Of a DNA stretch of 64,000 nt, positions 1 through 10,205 are shown in pieces. Both the position numbers and the translations under genes were made by a program. Under the pieces are notes generated by a model. That model was not told where the DNA came from and did not search any database. It saw only the letters and a program-made list of their open reading frames with translations. The stretch covers positions 18,166,001 to 18,230,000 of the forward strand of contig CM114274.1 in the NCBI GenBank assembly GCA_050084515.1. Direction: 5' to 3'. Origin of the DNA: Blasia pusilla (Eukaryota; Marchantiophyta; Marchantiopsida; Blasiales). Position 1 is the stretch's first letter. Each line of letters begins with the position of its first letter.

Positions 1-145
1 GAAAATTTTTAGACCTTAGAGCCAAGTGCCAAGTAAAGGGAGAGAAGCAAGGAACACATGAGTAGTCAAGATGGGCGAGACACCACAAGACTAGTCACGA
101 AATGCAAAGGGCGGCAAGACAACCATGAGACGCCAAACAGAGAGT
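1..145 (+). repeat. Left part of interspersed repeat R, copy 1
   Basis: This stretch resembles 14360-14505 closely: both contain matching runs around 'gagccaag.gccaagt', 'gagaagcaagg' and 'ccatgaga.gccaaac'. The similarity stops exactly where element A begins and resumes after element A ends. R1 is therefore a single repeat copy split by an insertion. No protein is recognised. R may be the U3-like part of another LTR family, because the right half of R1 runs into a TATA box and an LTR-like tail near 9905-10205. Confidence 0.7.
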
Positions 146-619
146 TGTCACATCTGAGTAGCCGATAGGCCGAGATCTATCGTGGATAGGGCATAAGAGC
201 CAGTGGACTATCTTGAGTATAACTTTGTCTGCGGTGTTGGATGAGGTTGAGGATAGGTCCGTTGTGTCAGGAACGTCGTTTCTGACAACTTTCCTATTCG
301 GGTCTTTCACACTCAGGTGACTTGTTGAGTAAGTCATCCGCCCTGGGTAACATGTGTGCGCAGGTTACCATGAGGCTAGCTATTTTTAAGGGAAGAGCTT
401 TTTGGCTCTTCCCAACCCTATATAAGGGAGGAAGATGGCTTTCCCAAGCCTCATGTTGGGCCGTTGGAGCATCTATCTTGTATGTGTGTGAGATAGGACT
501 AGGGTGCTAGCGTCTGAATTCCTTTATAGTGCATGGTGGACGAGGCTCAAAATGCTGATGTAGATTGAGGAGTGGAGTTTTAGGCGTGTGTGCCGTTTTT
601 AGTACTCTTTATTTTTACA
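146..619 (+). repeat. A1 terminal repeat of element A
   Basis: This 474-base repeat starts TGTCACATC and ends TTTTTACA. It is repeated at 8657-9144. At the 3' end of the element the repeat is followed by the B segment (TTGTGTGATCTCC...GCACGACA), but here the leader follows directly, so the 5' repeat lacks B. A TATA box and a hairpin lie in its second half. No tRNA-Met-type primer-binding site is seen directly downstream. Confidence 0.85.
390..425 (+). promoter_or_regulatory. LTR promoter: hairpin plus TATA box
   Basis: A perfect 9-base inverted repeat, gggaagagc (390-398) and gctcttccc (405-413), sits just before TATATAA at 419-425. The TATATAA is kept in the second repeat at 8931-8937. The spacing suits an LTR promoter driving the genomic RNA. 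The role is inferred from position. Confidence 0.6.
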
Positions 620-1529
620 TGAGAAAGATGTCAAGGGGCCCATTATGGCCCATAGAAACACGGGCCAAGCCTTGGTCCCTTTTTGCCCTTACGTAGTTGC
701 GAGCGCCGTGGTCGGCGCCTTTCTCGACGTGGTGGAGTGCGGATGTAGTTGGGGACAATGCGGATGTAGTAGGGGACAAGATGGACGTGGTTGGCAAGAC
801 ATGTGTGGTTTGGGCATGGGCCGACATGGTAGGCCGGGTGGACTTGGTAGAGGGGCGGGTGACGTAATAGACGGGCATGGTTGCGTTTGGACGGGGTTGA
901 GTTGAGGTTGCGAGGCGCGTCTGGGGGTGGGTGGAGAGATTTTTCACAACGTGATATTTTTCGGGCGTGGTTGGGGTTTGCGAGGATTTTGATGGAGGCA
1001 TACACGCCGATGCTGACGGGAGGTTCGATGTGTTGGGCGAGGAGAGTGTTGTGTTGCAGAGGTTGTCGTATCACATGGAGGAATGGATGTTGACGATGCC
1101 GTAGGTTGGAGGGCGTGATCAGGTTACCTATTCGAGTCCCTTTTCCCGCACTTATCTTATGTGATTGAGAGTGATGGGTGTTGGGTAGTTGTTGGGGCTA
1201 GATGGATGTAGCGATGGTGACGAGTGTAATCTCCATGCATGTGTAGCATGTTTATGGATATACATCGGTTTCTGAGTAGGGGTCATGTGTATGACCCGAG
1301 AGTATCAATGGTTCAGGTGAGTTAGTTGGGAGGCTCATGGTGAGCCCGAGTGTTGAGTGTGCGTGAGGCCGGGTGTGTCATCAGTGGATTACCATTAGCA
1401 TCAGTGAGCTAGTGAGGAGTGTGGGAGACTCTTAGTGAGTCTGAGTGCTTGAGTGGGTGAGACAGGGTTGTCATCACGGCGTTCTTCCAGGGTTCGGAAG
1501 AACGGGGTAGTGCGAGCAGTAGTAGTGGT
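620..1529 (+). other. Leader of element A, no protein recognised
   Basis: GC-rich sequence separates A1 from the first gag-like codons. Short open frames occur on both strands but resemble nothing recognised. The element B leader (33960-35600) is longer and only weakly similar. Confidence 0.5.
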
Positions 1530-2940
1530 GTGACACGGAGTGGAGTGAGATACCAAGGGATTACAAGTGAGGAGCTACCTCGACATCCATCCATGGCTGG
1601 ATTGTCATTACTAGACACCGGGTCTGATGACAAGACCCCAGACGGAGGCACGATCACTTGGCTAGAGATGGACAATATGGGCCATCGGGGCATGCGTCGT
1701 TTCTTGGGTGCAATGGGCACCATCAACTTAGATGATTTTATCTAGGAGTTCGACACGTGGTGCGACTTCCAGGAGATACGGACCCCGACACGGTTTGACC
1801 CTTTCATGGCGTGGATGGGGTTGTTCCAGCACTTGGAGGGTCCTCCGATGGATGATTACATGGAGTTTTGATCAATATATTCAGTAAAGATCGATGTTTG
1901 GAGGATGTATTGGGCTCCACGGTATGTGTCCACTAGTGGTCGCGAGGCATATGATGGGATCATGAGAGGAGAGAGACCCACACCATTAGCCCAAAGACTA
2001 GATGGAGAGGAGGGCAGTGAGACATGCGATGTGGCATGGACCTCTGGTGGTAGATGGCCACCCAGCTTCAGTCCCACAGTGGAGTTCTTCGGAAAGTTGG
2101 GGAAGAGCTACACATCGACAAGCTAAAGAGTCTACATGATTTTCAACGACGATCGGATGAGAGTTTGAGAGAGGCATTCACGCGCATGAAGAGGCTGATC
2201 ATTCCCACGTATGGAGTGACTGAGACGCAATCAGTCTAGTATTGGTAGGGGGTTCTAGACCGAGAACTACGGAAGAGAGTCTGAGATGCGGTGTTGATTC
2301 ACACAGCGAAGCCCACATTGAAGGTGGTCTTCAAGTTGTCTGAGCATATTGAGCTCAACATGAGTCAAGAGCAGGTAGTGACCGCTAGATTTTCTAGAGA
2401 GTCAATGGGTCCACGAGTGACGGTGACCCCACATATGCCATAGCAAGCACCAGTACTATGGGAGCGGACCACTGTGCCCAGAGAGCAGGGCGGGTACCGT
2501 GAGCCTTTAAGGCAATGACCCATACCTACATATGTTGCCCAACAGGGACCGATGTTGTTGTTTTGGACATGTGGAGGGGCCCATAGGTAGAGAGACTACA
2601 CACAGCATGGGAGAGGACCACGAGCGCCTCCGATTGCTCATGAGCCACAGAGGATGGCCCCACCATAGTACTAGTGTGACTATTGCCACAGATATGGTCA
2701 CACTAGGGATAGATGTTTTGAACTTCGTCGAGAAGCACGTCTAGAGGTAGGCCGAGGCACGTCTAGGGGCGGTCGTCTTAGATCAGGTTGGGGAGTTGTT
2801 CCTGGACGTGGTGGTAGAGGACCACCACTAGCCAGAGGAGATGGAGTAGGAGCACCAGAATCGACACTTCTCTTACGCATCGATAAATTGAAGCAGAGGA
2901 TTGCTGCCATGACGATGATGCAACTCAGGGAAGGCACGGA
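1530..2940 (+). pseudogene. gag remnant of element A
   Basis: The reading frame around 1530-1870 matches the element B gag: a block like GTIxLxDFxxEFDTWCD followed by a hydrophobic stretch with HLEGPPMDDY. A second block at 2054-2239 corresponds to the B segment containing KLRSLQEFERK. Stops interrupt it at 1743-1745 and 2237-2239 (both TAG where B has CAG) and elsewhere. In the family gag forms the capsid-like particle and binds RNA. The zinc-knuckle region is too decayed here to read with confidence. Confidence 0.65.
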
Positions 2941-3589
2941 GCCGTGAGCAGCTAGTGTGACTCCAGCTTCTACCTCTTACCCTGACCCGGGTGAGGATAT
3001 TGCTAGTAAGGGGTTTATATGTAGTGGAGCTTAGGTTGAGGCGGCTGTAGTGGTCACTCAGGGTGCTTCGAGAGGCACTGAACCATTGAGAGGTGGAGTT
3101 GAGATTGACCCACCGGAGGGGACCGATGGGCGGCAAGCCAGGGTTCCACAGTCATTCACATTGTCGGAGGCACTACACACACCATTGATGGTGCCTCGAC
3201 AACCAGCGGTGCCTGCAGGTCAGGCAGGTACGTCGACATCACGAGGAGTTGGAGCGACAACTCCTATGCCGGCTCGAGTGAAGTTAGTGTCGACCATAGT
3301 GTTGGAGGTGGCCACCATAATGAGCCAGACTCCCCTATTTTCCGCCATAGAGTTGGCGATGTTGGGAGTCGGACCAGTTGAGGTGTTCCGACTGGCCGTC
3401 ACGTTGTGTGAGTGTGGATAGGTAACTACCTTTTGTTCATAGATAGTTGAGGAGGTGGTGGACTTGCCCTCAGAGCAGGTGCTCGGGACGTCCCCCATAG
3501 AGTCATGGCATGCAGCGGCGGCAAAGTTGGTAGATATGCTAGCTCAACCGGCCATAGAGCAAGCAATGGTGACACCTAGAGTAGTGTTA

Positions 3590-3960
3590 CTGGATAACCA
3601 ACTAGAGTATTTCGCTTGGTTAGTCCAACGGGGACAATATACTATCCGTAGCGCATCCTACTTGATTTGGGAGCGCAGTCCTTGATGTTAGGGAAGGCGG
3701 CATGTTTAGCGTTGGGATTACAGAAGGCCGACATTGAGCCTTGTCCCTTCCAGATACAGACCTCGATTGGGGGCGTGTCACCCACGCAGTATATAACTCG
3801 GCAGGAGATAGTTGTCAGAGTCCAGCCAGAGCATGCGACAGATAGTGCTATGGTGCGCACACGTGCGATTACGACATCAGCTAAGTTGTAAGATGTGTTG
3901 GTGGGGAGTACAGTGTTATATCCCCTAGGATTCATCCTTGACTCCAGGGAGGAGATCATT
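3590..3960 (+). pseudogene. Aspartic protease remnant of element A
   Basis: Around 3660-3730 the DNA aligns with element B's LLDSGAQPLMLGKAA segment, but the DSGA active-site part is corrupted here (it reads like a Leu-Ile-Trp run followed by a stop). The downstream QIQTSIGG block agrees with QIQTSLGG in B. The enzyme would have cut the Gag-Pol polyprotein. It is inactive in this copy. Confidence 0.6.
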
Positions 3961-4325
3961 GCTTATCGGCCAGGATGGCGGTTAGGTAACGGGCGGATGA
4001 GTCAGTTATCCTTGCATTTGCGGAACGAGGTGGTTGATCACGAGACGAGTTTGTGACCACGTTGGCAGCTTTCACAGGTAGTGTTAGCTGGCCAAGAGAG
4101 TTGTTGGAAGGGAACGCACATGCAAACGATGTCCCAGTAGCGGATAGTCCCACAAAGAGACAGGCCATGGCGGATGTCTCTTCCCATGTTGGCGAGACCT
4201 CTTCACCATTGTGGGGTACGACTCGGGAGCTACAGAGGAGTGGCGACGACCTTGTGAGGCAGGCGTGGAGTCATGCCTTTATCCCCAAGCAACGAGAGTC
4301 ATGTGGCAATCGAGCTCCTACAGTG

Positions 4326-5260
4326 GAGATGTTGACCCCATTGGATACCACACCCATTGTGTGGCAATGTCTAAAGGAGGGTGTTAGGATGTTAGATCTC
4401 TTCATAGGGATAAGAAATGGATTGACTACGGTACTGCATGTGGGCATACGGGTGCATCAGTACCTTTATGTGGAGAGAGATAAGACCGTGCGGCGAGTAT
4501 CATTACGTCACGCGGCGAGATTGGTCCGAGATATCCTGAGTTGTTGTCGGTATCTGGAGTGCGTGGATATCAGCATCCACTACCCGTCGACATCTCTTTG
4601 GTGGGTGCGCAGGATCTAGAGAGATTTGGCACCATTCATTTGGTGATTGCTGGATGGCCATGTCAGGGTCATTCATCAACTGACCGAGAGTTTGGATTGC
4701 ATGATCCGAGGTCAGGGATGTTTTGGGAGATGCTGCGAGTAGTACGACACTTGCGGGAGAGTCGGACATGTTCTCCGGCGTACATTTTGGAGAACATGCC
4801 ATTGTTGGGAGACACTCGTGCACGTGTGATTACAAGTGTGCATTAGGTGAGGTCCTAGTTAGGACTTGTTGTGTTGTTAGATGCAGCGAGAGTTGGATCA
4901 TCCGCCCATCGTCCACGACTGTGGTGGACGAACTTGATACCATCAGAGGTACTAAGTCGAGCATACGATGGAGTCTAGAGAGCACCACATCTCACACTGG
5001 ATGTTATTTTGGGCTCAAGGCGTTGATCTGAGGTGGTGATGCGGGATGATAGACCACCGTTGGGGATGGCCAATAGGGTGGGGGAGTTGAGAGCAACCTT
5101 ACCTACGTTGGTGAGCTTCCCAACATCGCATGCCTTTTGTCAGGGAAGACTAGGCATGATTTGGGATGAGGTGACCCGAGCATTGAGGAGCCTACAGCAA
5201 ATGAGCGCAAGTGCACCATGGGGTTTGCTACGGGTACTACGGTGGTGCCATGTATGACTG
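4326..5260 (+). pseudogene. C5 cytosine DNA methyltransferase domain of element A (broken)
   Basis: The domain lies between protease and reverse transcriptase, as in element B. Motif I is altered (MLDLFIGIRNGL). The catalytic motif IV is intact as AGWPCQGHS, with the Cys codon at 4661-4663, and motif VI reads ILENMP. Stops and frame changes follow after about 4845. The C-terminal part with the target-recognition and motif X regions is only traceable by comparison with B. The presence of the same domain at the same place in two diverged copies shows that it belongs to the element family and is not a chance insertion. Confidence 0.8.
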
Positions 5261-5861
5261 AGGCATCCCGAGAGACAGGTATTGGGGCAGATGTTGGACC
5301 TCAATTATCTCACATAGATAGTCAGTCTAGGTATGGTTGAGTAGAGACATATGCGAGTGTCATCCATGCCATCAAGTCCATGAGTTGGACCATTGCCTAA
5401 AAGGTCTATTCAGCCATTGGCGGGGGGCGGGACGAGGAGAGATAGGCACCCATGGACTTCCCGGATGTCGTTCGAGCGGTGAGTGCAAAGGCGGCCCGAG
5501 CAGCACATGTTCATTTTTTGGATGTGGAGCATGGTGTAGGAGGTCAGAGTGGGGTGGTTGTTGCGGAGGTGGCTAGGGTTGCTACATAGCAACCAAAGCG
5601 AAAGTTATGTCCTCTCCAAGTGAGGTCATGATGGAGATTTGGGAGCATGTGATAGGTCTCAAGTTGATAGGCGGAGAGCGACGGTGAGTTCATAGGTTTT
5701 TGAGAGGGCATGTCAGTTGTTTTGCCTTCAGTATGAGAGACTTGGGTACGCTGAAGGGTCTCGAGATACGGATTGAGTTGGCTAGTGATATGACGATCTT
5801 TCGTCAACCCTACAGGTATTCTGATATGGAGCGAGCCTTAATTTAGAGCAAGAGTCAGGAC

Positions 5862-6447
5862 TTGTTGGAGGCAGGACTTGTGGAGTTATCACATGGGGAG
5901 TATGCATCTGTGACAGTCATGCCGGCGAAGAAGGATGTGTATGGCAATTATATGGATAGGCGGATGTGTGGAGATTACCGTCCTATCAATCGAAAAACGA
6001 GGTCAAATCGGTACGCCATGCCTACTCTTGAGGAGATCTTTGATGCGGTAGGGCATGCAAAGATCTTCAGTACTTTAGATCTCCATGTTGGCTATCATTA
6101 GCTTCCTGTCAGGTTGGAGAACAGGGAGAAGACAACATTCTGGGGGATAGATCCGTTCGGGAGGGATTGCTTATATTAGTGGCGGTTCTTACCATTTGGG
6201 GTTGAAGAACGCGCATGTGGAGTTTCAGAGAGTGATGGATAGGATTTTGGCTAGCTTGGATTTTGTACGATGTTACATAGATGATATTCTTATCTTCAAT
6301 TCCACGGTTGAGGAGCATGAGCGACACCTGGAGGAGGCGTTTCGGAGATTGCAGTTACATGGAGTGAAGTTATATCCAGGCAAGTGCAAATTCTTTCAGG
6401 AGCAGATTGAGTACTTGGGACAGACCATATATACCCGAGTGGGTTAG
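5862..6447 (+). pseudogene. Reverse transcriptase domain of element A (broken)
   Basis: The readable blocks are LLEAGLVELSHGEYASVTVM, MCGDYRPINRKT, KIFSTLDLHVGYH and CYIDDILIF. The last holds the YIDD catalytic box. Stops at 6099-6101 and 6177-6179 are TAG where element B has CAA and CAG. The order of fingers and palm motifs is that of Ty3/gypsy reverse transcriptase. The enzyme copies the element RNA into DNA; this copy is inactive. Confidence 0.9.
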
Positions 6448-6530
6448 GTGTTCAACAGACGAAGGTGGAGGCTATTGCACAGATTCCACGCCCTACTTAT
6501 GTGAGTTGAGTTCGAGCATTTCTTGGACTG

Positions 6531-7523
6531 GTGAACTTCTATCGACGGTATGTCAAGGGTTTTAGTGCGATCGCGAAGTCTTTGACCTTGTTGACAAGGC
6601 TTGATCAGGTTTGGTTGTGGGGAGATGATCAGGAGCGGGCATTTCAAGAGCTCAAGGACATGTTGACGTCCTCACCCATTTTACAGAGATCAGTTAGGGG
6701 TTGCCCATTCCAATTACATACGGATTGGAGCATGTTGGGGCTAGGAGTAGTGCTTACTCAGAGGGATGACGAGGAGAGGGAGTTCGTTGTGGCTTACGTG
6801 AGCCGATCGAACAACATTGCAAAGGCAAAGTACAGCTCCTACGAGGGAGAGTGCTTGGCTGCAGTGTGGGCCGTGGCACATTTCAGATGTTATTTACTTG
6901 GCAACCCTTTCACACTTATCACTGATCATCAACCGTTGAGGTGGTTGATGGAGTCCGACAAGCTTACAAGAAAGCTTGCCATATGGGCTCTATTACTACA
7001 TGAATATGAGTTCGAGGTGGTTCATAGGCCAAGTCGGCTGAACCAGGATGCGGATAGGTTGAGTCATAACCCATGTTTGAGTCAGAGAGATGACACAGGA
7101 GGTCGATGGCACGGAGAGAGGGATGAGGAGATGGTGCCCGATTGGCATGCATATGCCTATCTTTGTTGGTTGACTATGGTAGGTCAATCGCAGGTGATGA
7201 CTCCAGTGGTGGGGTTGGATGATGAGTTTTTGGATCCGGAGGTCAGTGAGGAGGCGACAAGTGTTCTTGATATCCATGACGACGTGGAGGTTGTGGAGTT
7301 CTTGCACATTGGCATCATAGCAAGCACAGTGAGTGCTAGGGAGCGGGATTGGATCCTACAGAGAGCCAGGAGGTCCATGTGGGAGGGGACTCACATTTTG
7401 CGGGTATGGGGAGATGGTAGGATACGAGTGATACCTCATCCTTCCCAACAAGCACGTGTAGTGCGATATGCCCATGAGGAGTTGGGAAATTTTGGAGTAA
7501 AGCGTACTTACAGCTTACTCTAG
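6531..7523 (+). pseudogene. RT connection, RNase H and integrase N-terminus of element A
   Basis: An open stretch of 330 codons begins in the RT thumb (YRRYVKGFSAIAK). RNase H follows, with the first Asp in HTDWSMLGLG, Glu in YSSYEGECLAAVW and Asp in ITDHQPLRW, so all three of these acidic residues are kept. The end reaches the integrase zinc-binding start (HEELGNFGVKRTYSLL), where the second His is replaced by Asn, and then a stop. This is the longest intact frame in element A. Confidence 0.88.
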
Positions 7524-8366
7524 GTTCAGTATTGGTGGCTCGACATTCATACTGGGGTACATCAATTTGTGGCCAGATGTATGGTATGTGAAAGAGTGCA
7601 AGCATTCTTCAATGCTCCCACTCCGCAATTACATCCTTTTTTGATTATGGGTTTAGGTTATCGGTGGAGTTTAGACTTTGCGAGACCTTTGCCATTGAGG
7701 GGGCGTCATCACAGGTAAGTGTTGGTCATGGTGGAGCATTTCTCCAAGTGGATAGAGGTGGTGGCACTACCAGAAAAGGCAAGCAAGGGAACAACTTATG
7801 CGTTTCTACATCGTGTGCTTAGTCACTTTGGTGCACCGACGGAGGTGTTAAGTGACCAGGGTACCGAGTTCAGGGGAGAGTTTCAGGCCTTGTGTGAACA
7901 GAAACTGATAGATCACCGTACCACGTCCAGAGATCACCCTGAGGCGGATGGGTTGGCACAAGGATTAGTACAGACGGTGAAGAGAGGATTGCGCAAGTAT
8001 GGCTTGCAGCGGGGACAGTTGAGGGAGTGGGAGCTACAGTTGCCATGTTTGGCTATGGGTTATCGTTTTAATCGGCAGGCATCCTTAGCATCATTTTCAT
8101 CGTACTTTTTGCTCTTTGGGAGAGAGCCAAATTTACCTCCAGCTATTCGACATGACGTGTCGGAGGTGTTAGATCTTGATGATCGATATGTGTGGATACA
8201 AGCATGTTCTCAGAGGGCGGAGATTTTTTGTAAAGTTATGCCTATGGCCTTTGAGAACTTAACTATTGCTCACTATAGAGATACATTGAGGTACGCGACC
8301 ATTCATGGAGGAGGTTATCGTCCAAGGATTAGGAGGTTTCATCTTGGAGATTACGTGTATTTATAG
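7524..8366 (+). pseudogene. Integrase core of element A (broken)
   Basis: The frame continues through the CMVCERVQ zinc ligands and the core with VMVEHFSKWIE and LSDQGTEF. The family Glu in the block ADGLAER reads ADGLAQG here, so the third DDE residue is lost. TAA at 7717-7719 and TAG at 8364-8366 interrupt the frame (the second replaces CAG of element B). No PHD finger follows. The enzyme would join element DNA to the host chromosome. Confidence 0.85.
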
Positions 8367-8517
8367 CAGGCGGCACCCAAAACACTAGATGTCACTGTAG
8401 GGTGCAAGATCCTACGTGTATGCGTCTGAGATGTGTATAGGATAGTAGGTCATGTCATGAAGATGTGATATTTTTTATTTAGAGTTAGGAGGATCCAACT
8501 GCCAGGTAGGGGGCCGG

Positions 8518-9281
8518 TTGTGTGATCTCCATGTATATGTATGAGTTGATTTATGTACATGTGTGGATTTACTTGTGTGTGGGGAAGGTCGGTTTCGCAT
8601 GGTATGGATGTGACCAGCGATGTATGTTGTATAGGGATGTGTATGCACACGACAACTATCACATCTGAGTAGCCGATAGGTCGGGATCTATCATGGATAG
8701 GGCATAGGAACCAACGGAATATCTTGAATGTAACTTTGTCTTGCGATGTCGGATGAGGTTGAAGATAGGTCCGTTGTGTCAGGAACGTTGTTTCTGACAA
8801 CTTTCTTGTTGAGGTCTTTCATAGCCAGGTGAGTTATTGAGCAGGTCACCGGCCCCTAGTAATCTGTGCGCGCAGGTTACCAGGATGCTAGCTATTTTTA
8901 GGGGAAGAGCCTTTTGGCTCTTCTAAACCCTATATAAGGGAGGAAGAAGGTTTTCCCAAGCCATATTTCTCATGTTGGGCCGTTGGAGCGCCTCTCTTGT
9001 ATGTGTGTGAGATAGGACTAGGGTCCTAGCGTCCGGATTCCGGATTCAGCGTAGGGTGGACGAGGTTCGATATGCTGATGTAGATTGAGGATTGGATTTT
9101 AGGCCGGATGTGTTGTTTTTACTACTCTTTATTTTTTTTGTCCATTGTGTGATCTCCATGTATATGTATGAGTTGGTTTCTGTACATGTGTGGATCTACC
9201 CGTATGTGGGGAAGATTGGTGTTGTATGGTGTGGATATGACCAGCGATGTATATTGTATAGCAATGTATATGTGCACGACA
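8518..9281 (+). repeat. B1-A2-B2 compound 3' repeat of element A
   Basis: B1 is 8518-8655, A2 is 8657-9144 and B2 is 9145-9281. B1 and B2 are near-identical copies of about 137 bases that begin TTGTGTGATCTCC; B2 ends GCACGACA and B1 ends with a related ACACGACA. A2 repeats A1 (146-619). A purine-rich run 'aggtagggggccgg' stands immediately before B1, where a polypurine tract normally precedes a 3' LTR. The result is A1-internal-B1-A2-B2 rather than two equal LTRs. Confidence 0.85.
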
Positions 9282-9904
9282 TAGTCAAGATGGGTGCTAG
9301 CCATGAGACTCATGAAATATGGATCCAAGCTACAAGATGTGTTTGGGAAAATGAGATTTCATAAGTTGTAAGAAGCCTCCTCCAAGCCATCTTGATGGAT
9401 AACTTGTCAAATGTTGGTCCATATGTTGCAAACCACGTTGGGTTTTAGGGCCAAAAACTCCCAAAATCAAGGGTTCAAGGGAAAAAAATGGAAAAGGTGT
9501 GATTACCCCAAAGAACCCCAAAAGTTCCTATAGGGGGCGGACACTCTCCCTCGCTATCGGCTCAAGCCCTTGAAACAAGAATTAACTATGATGCATGTTT
9601 GGTTGTGTTTCACATTTGAGCTAAGGGATGCACCTTCTGGAATTAACCGACGCACTTTGGTTTAAGAAGGAAACTTGGGGACATTGGTCAAGGCTTGGGG
9701 AAGAGGCTTACTAGGGAAAAGGTATGCACTTGGGGAGACTCAACCCAATCAACGCACAATGGCTACTTGACTACCTATGGACTCCGCAATCAATTGAGTC
9801 TTTGGGAAGCAGTCATAGTCTTTCGCTTGCAAAGCTCAAGGTCGAGAGTGCTTTGGGATGAAGTAGAAGAAGAACTCCATGACGAAGTGAAACTGTATAT
9901 ATCG
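9282..9904 (+). repeat. Right part of interspersed repeat R, copy 1
   Basis: This is continuous similarity to 14510-14930: 'gtcaagatgggtgctagcc', 'gtgcaagaagcctcc'-type blocks, 'aaccacgtt.ggtttagggcc' and 'gaaccccaaaa'. A second block at 9780-9900 matches 15640-15730 (keyword 'cttg.aaagctcaaggt'). No protein is recognised. Confidence 0.7.
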
Positions 9905-10205
9905 GCTAACTAAGATATATAAGGTGGGAAAGATGGCTTTTACAAGCCATCTTTCTCATATTAAGCCTTTGGAGCACTAGGGTTTTAGGATTTCTTTGGA
10001 GCTTAGGTGCTAGATTCGGAGCCCCTCATGGTAGAAGGTGGATGTGGCTTGATAGATTTAGAAGCACTCTTAGAATACAGGCATGAGTATAATTTTTATG
10101 TGTATGGATCTACATGTATGTTAGGAAAATCGACGATATTCGTTGTGTAGAGGTGTAGATGTGATCAATGATGTGGATTTCATGGCGATGTGTATGATTA
10201 CGTGT
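9905..10205 (+). repeat. LTR-like tail related to the element A repeat
   Basis: TATATAAGG followed by 'gatggcttttacaagccatc' and 'ggagcactagggttttag' resembles the post-TATA part of A1. The segment from about 10085 resembles B (clock-like 'tatgtgtatggatctacatgtatgtt...gatgtgtatg'). Here the A tail and B are contiguous, which is the A-B order of a solo LTR. It is probably a diverged remnant. Confidence 0.5.

Larger units (their letters stand above)
146..9281 (+). mobile_element. Element A: degenerate Ty3/gypsy-like retrotransposon with DNA methyltransferase domain
   Basis: The order read across the element is A1 repeat, leader, gag, protease, C5 methyltransferase, reverse transcriptase, RNase H, integrase, B1 repeat, A2 repeat, B2 repeat. 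The outer ends read TGTC...GACA. The flanking DNA rejoins into the uninterrupted sequence seen near 14474-14540, which defines the borders. A clean target-site duplication is not visible: 'agagt' on the left and 'atagt' on the right differ at one base and the frame is uncertain. The coding region is closely similar to element B but carries many stops and frameshifts. The C-terminal PHD finger seen in B and C is missing after about 8400. This copy cannot encode a complete polyprotein. Confidence 0.9.

Noticed and set aside
1100-1150. Possible tRNA T-arm (ttcgagtccc) in the element A leader
   Set aside because: No acceptor, D or anticodon stems could be folded around it; a single T-loop-like word is not enough.
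8515-9144. Reading the 3' LTR as B1-A2 (starting after the purine tract) with B2 as outside DNA
   Set aside because: The empty site near 14505 places the right border of element A after B2, and no B copy precedes A1 in either element.
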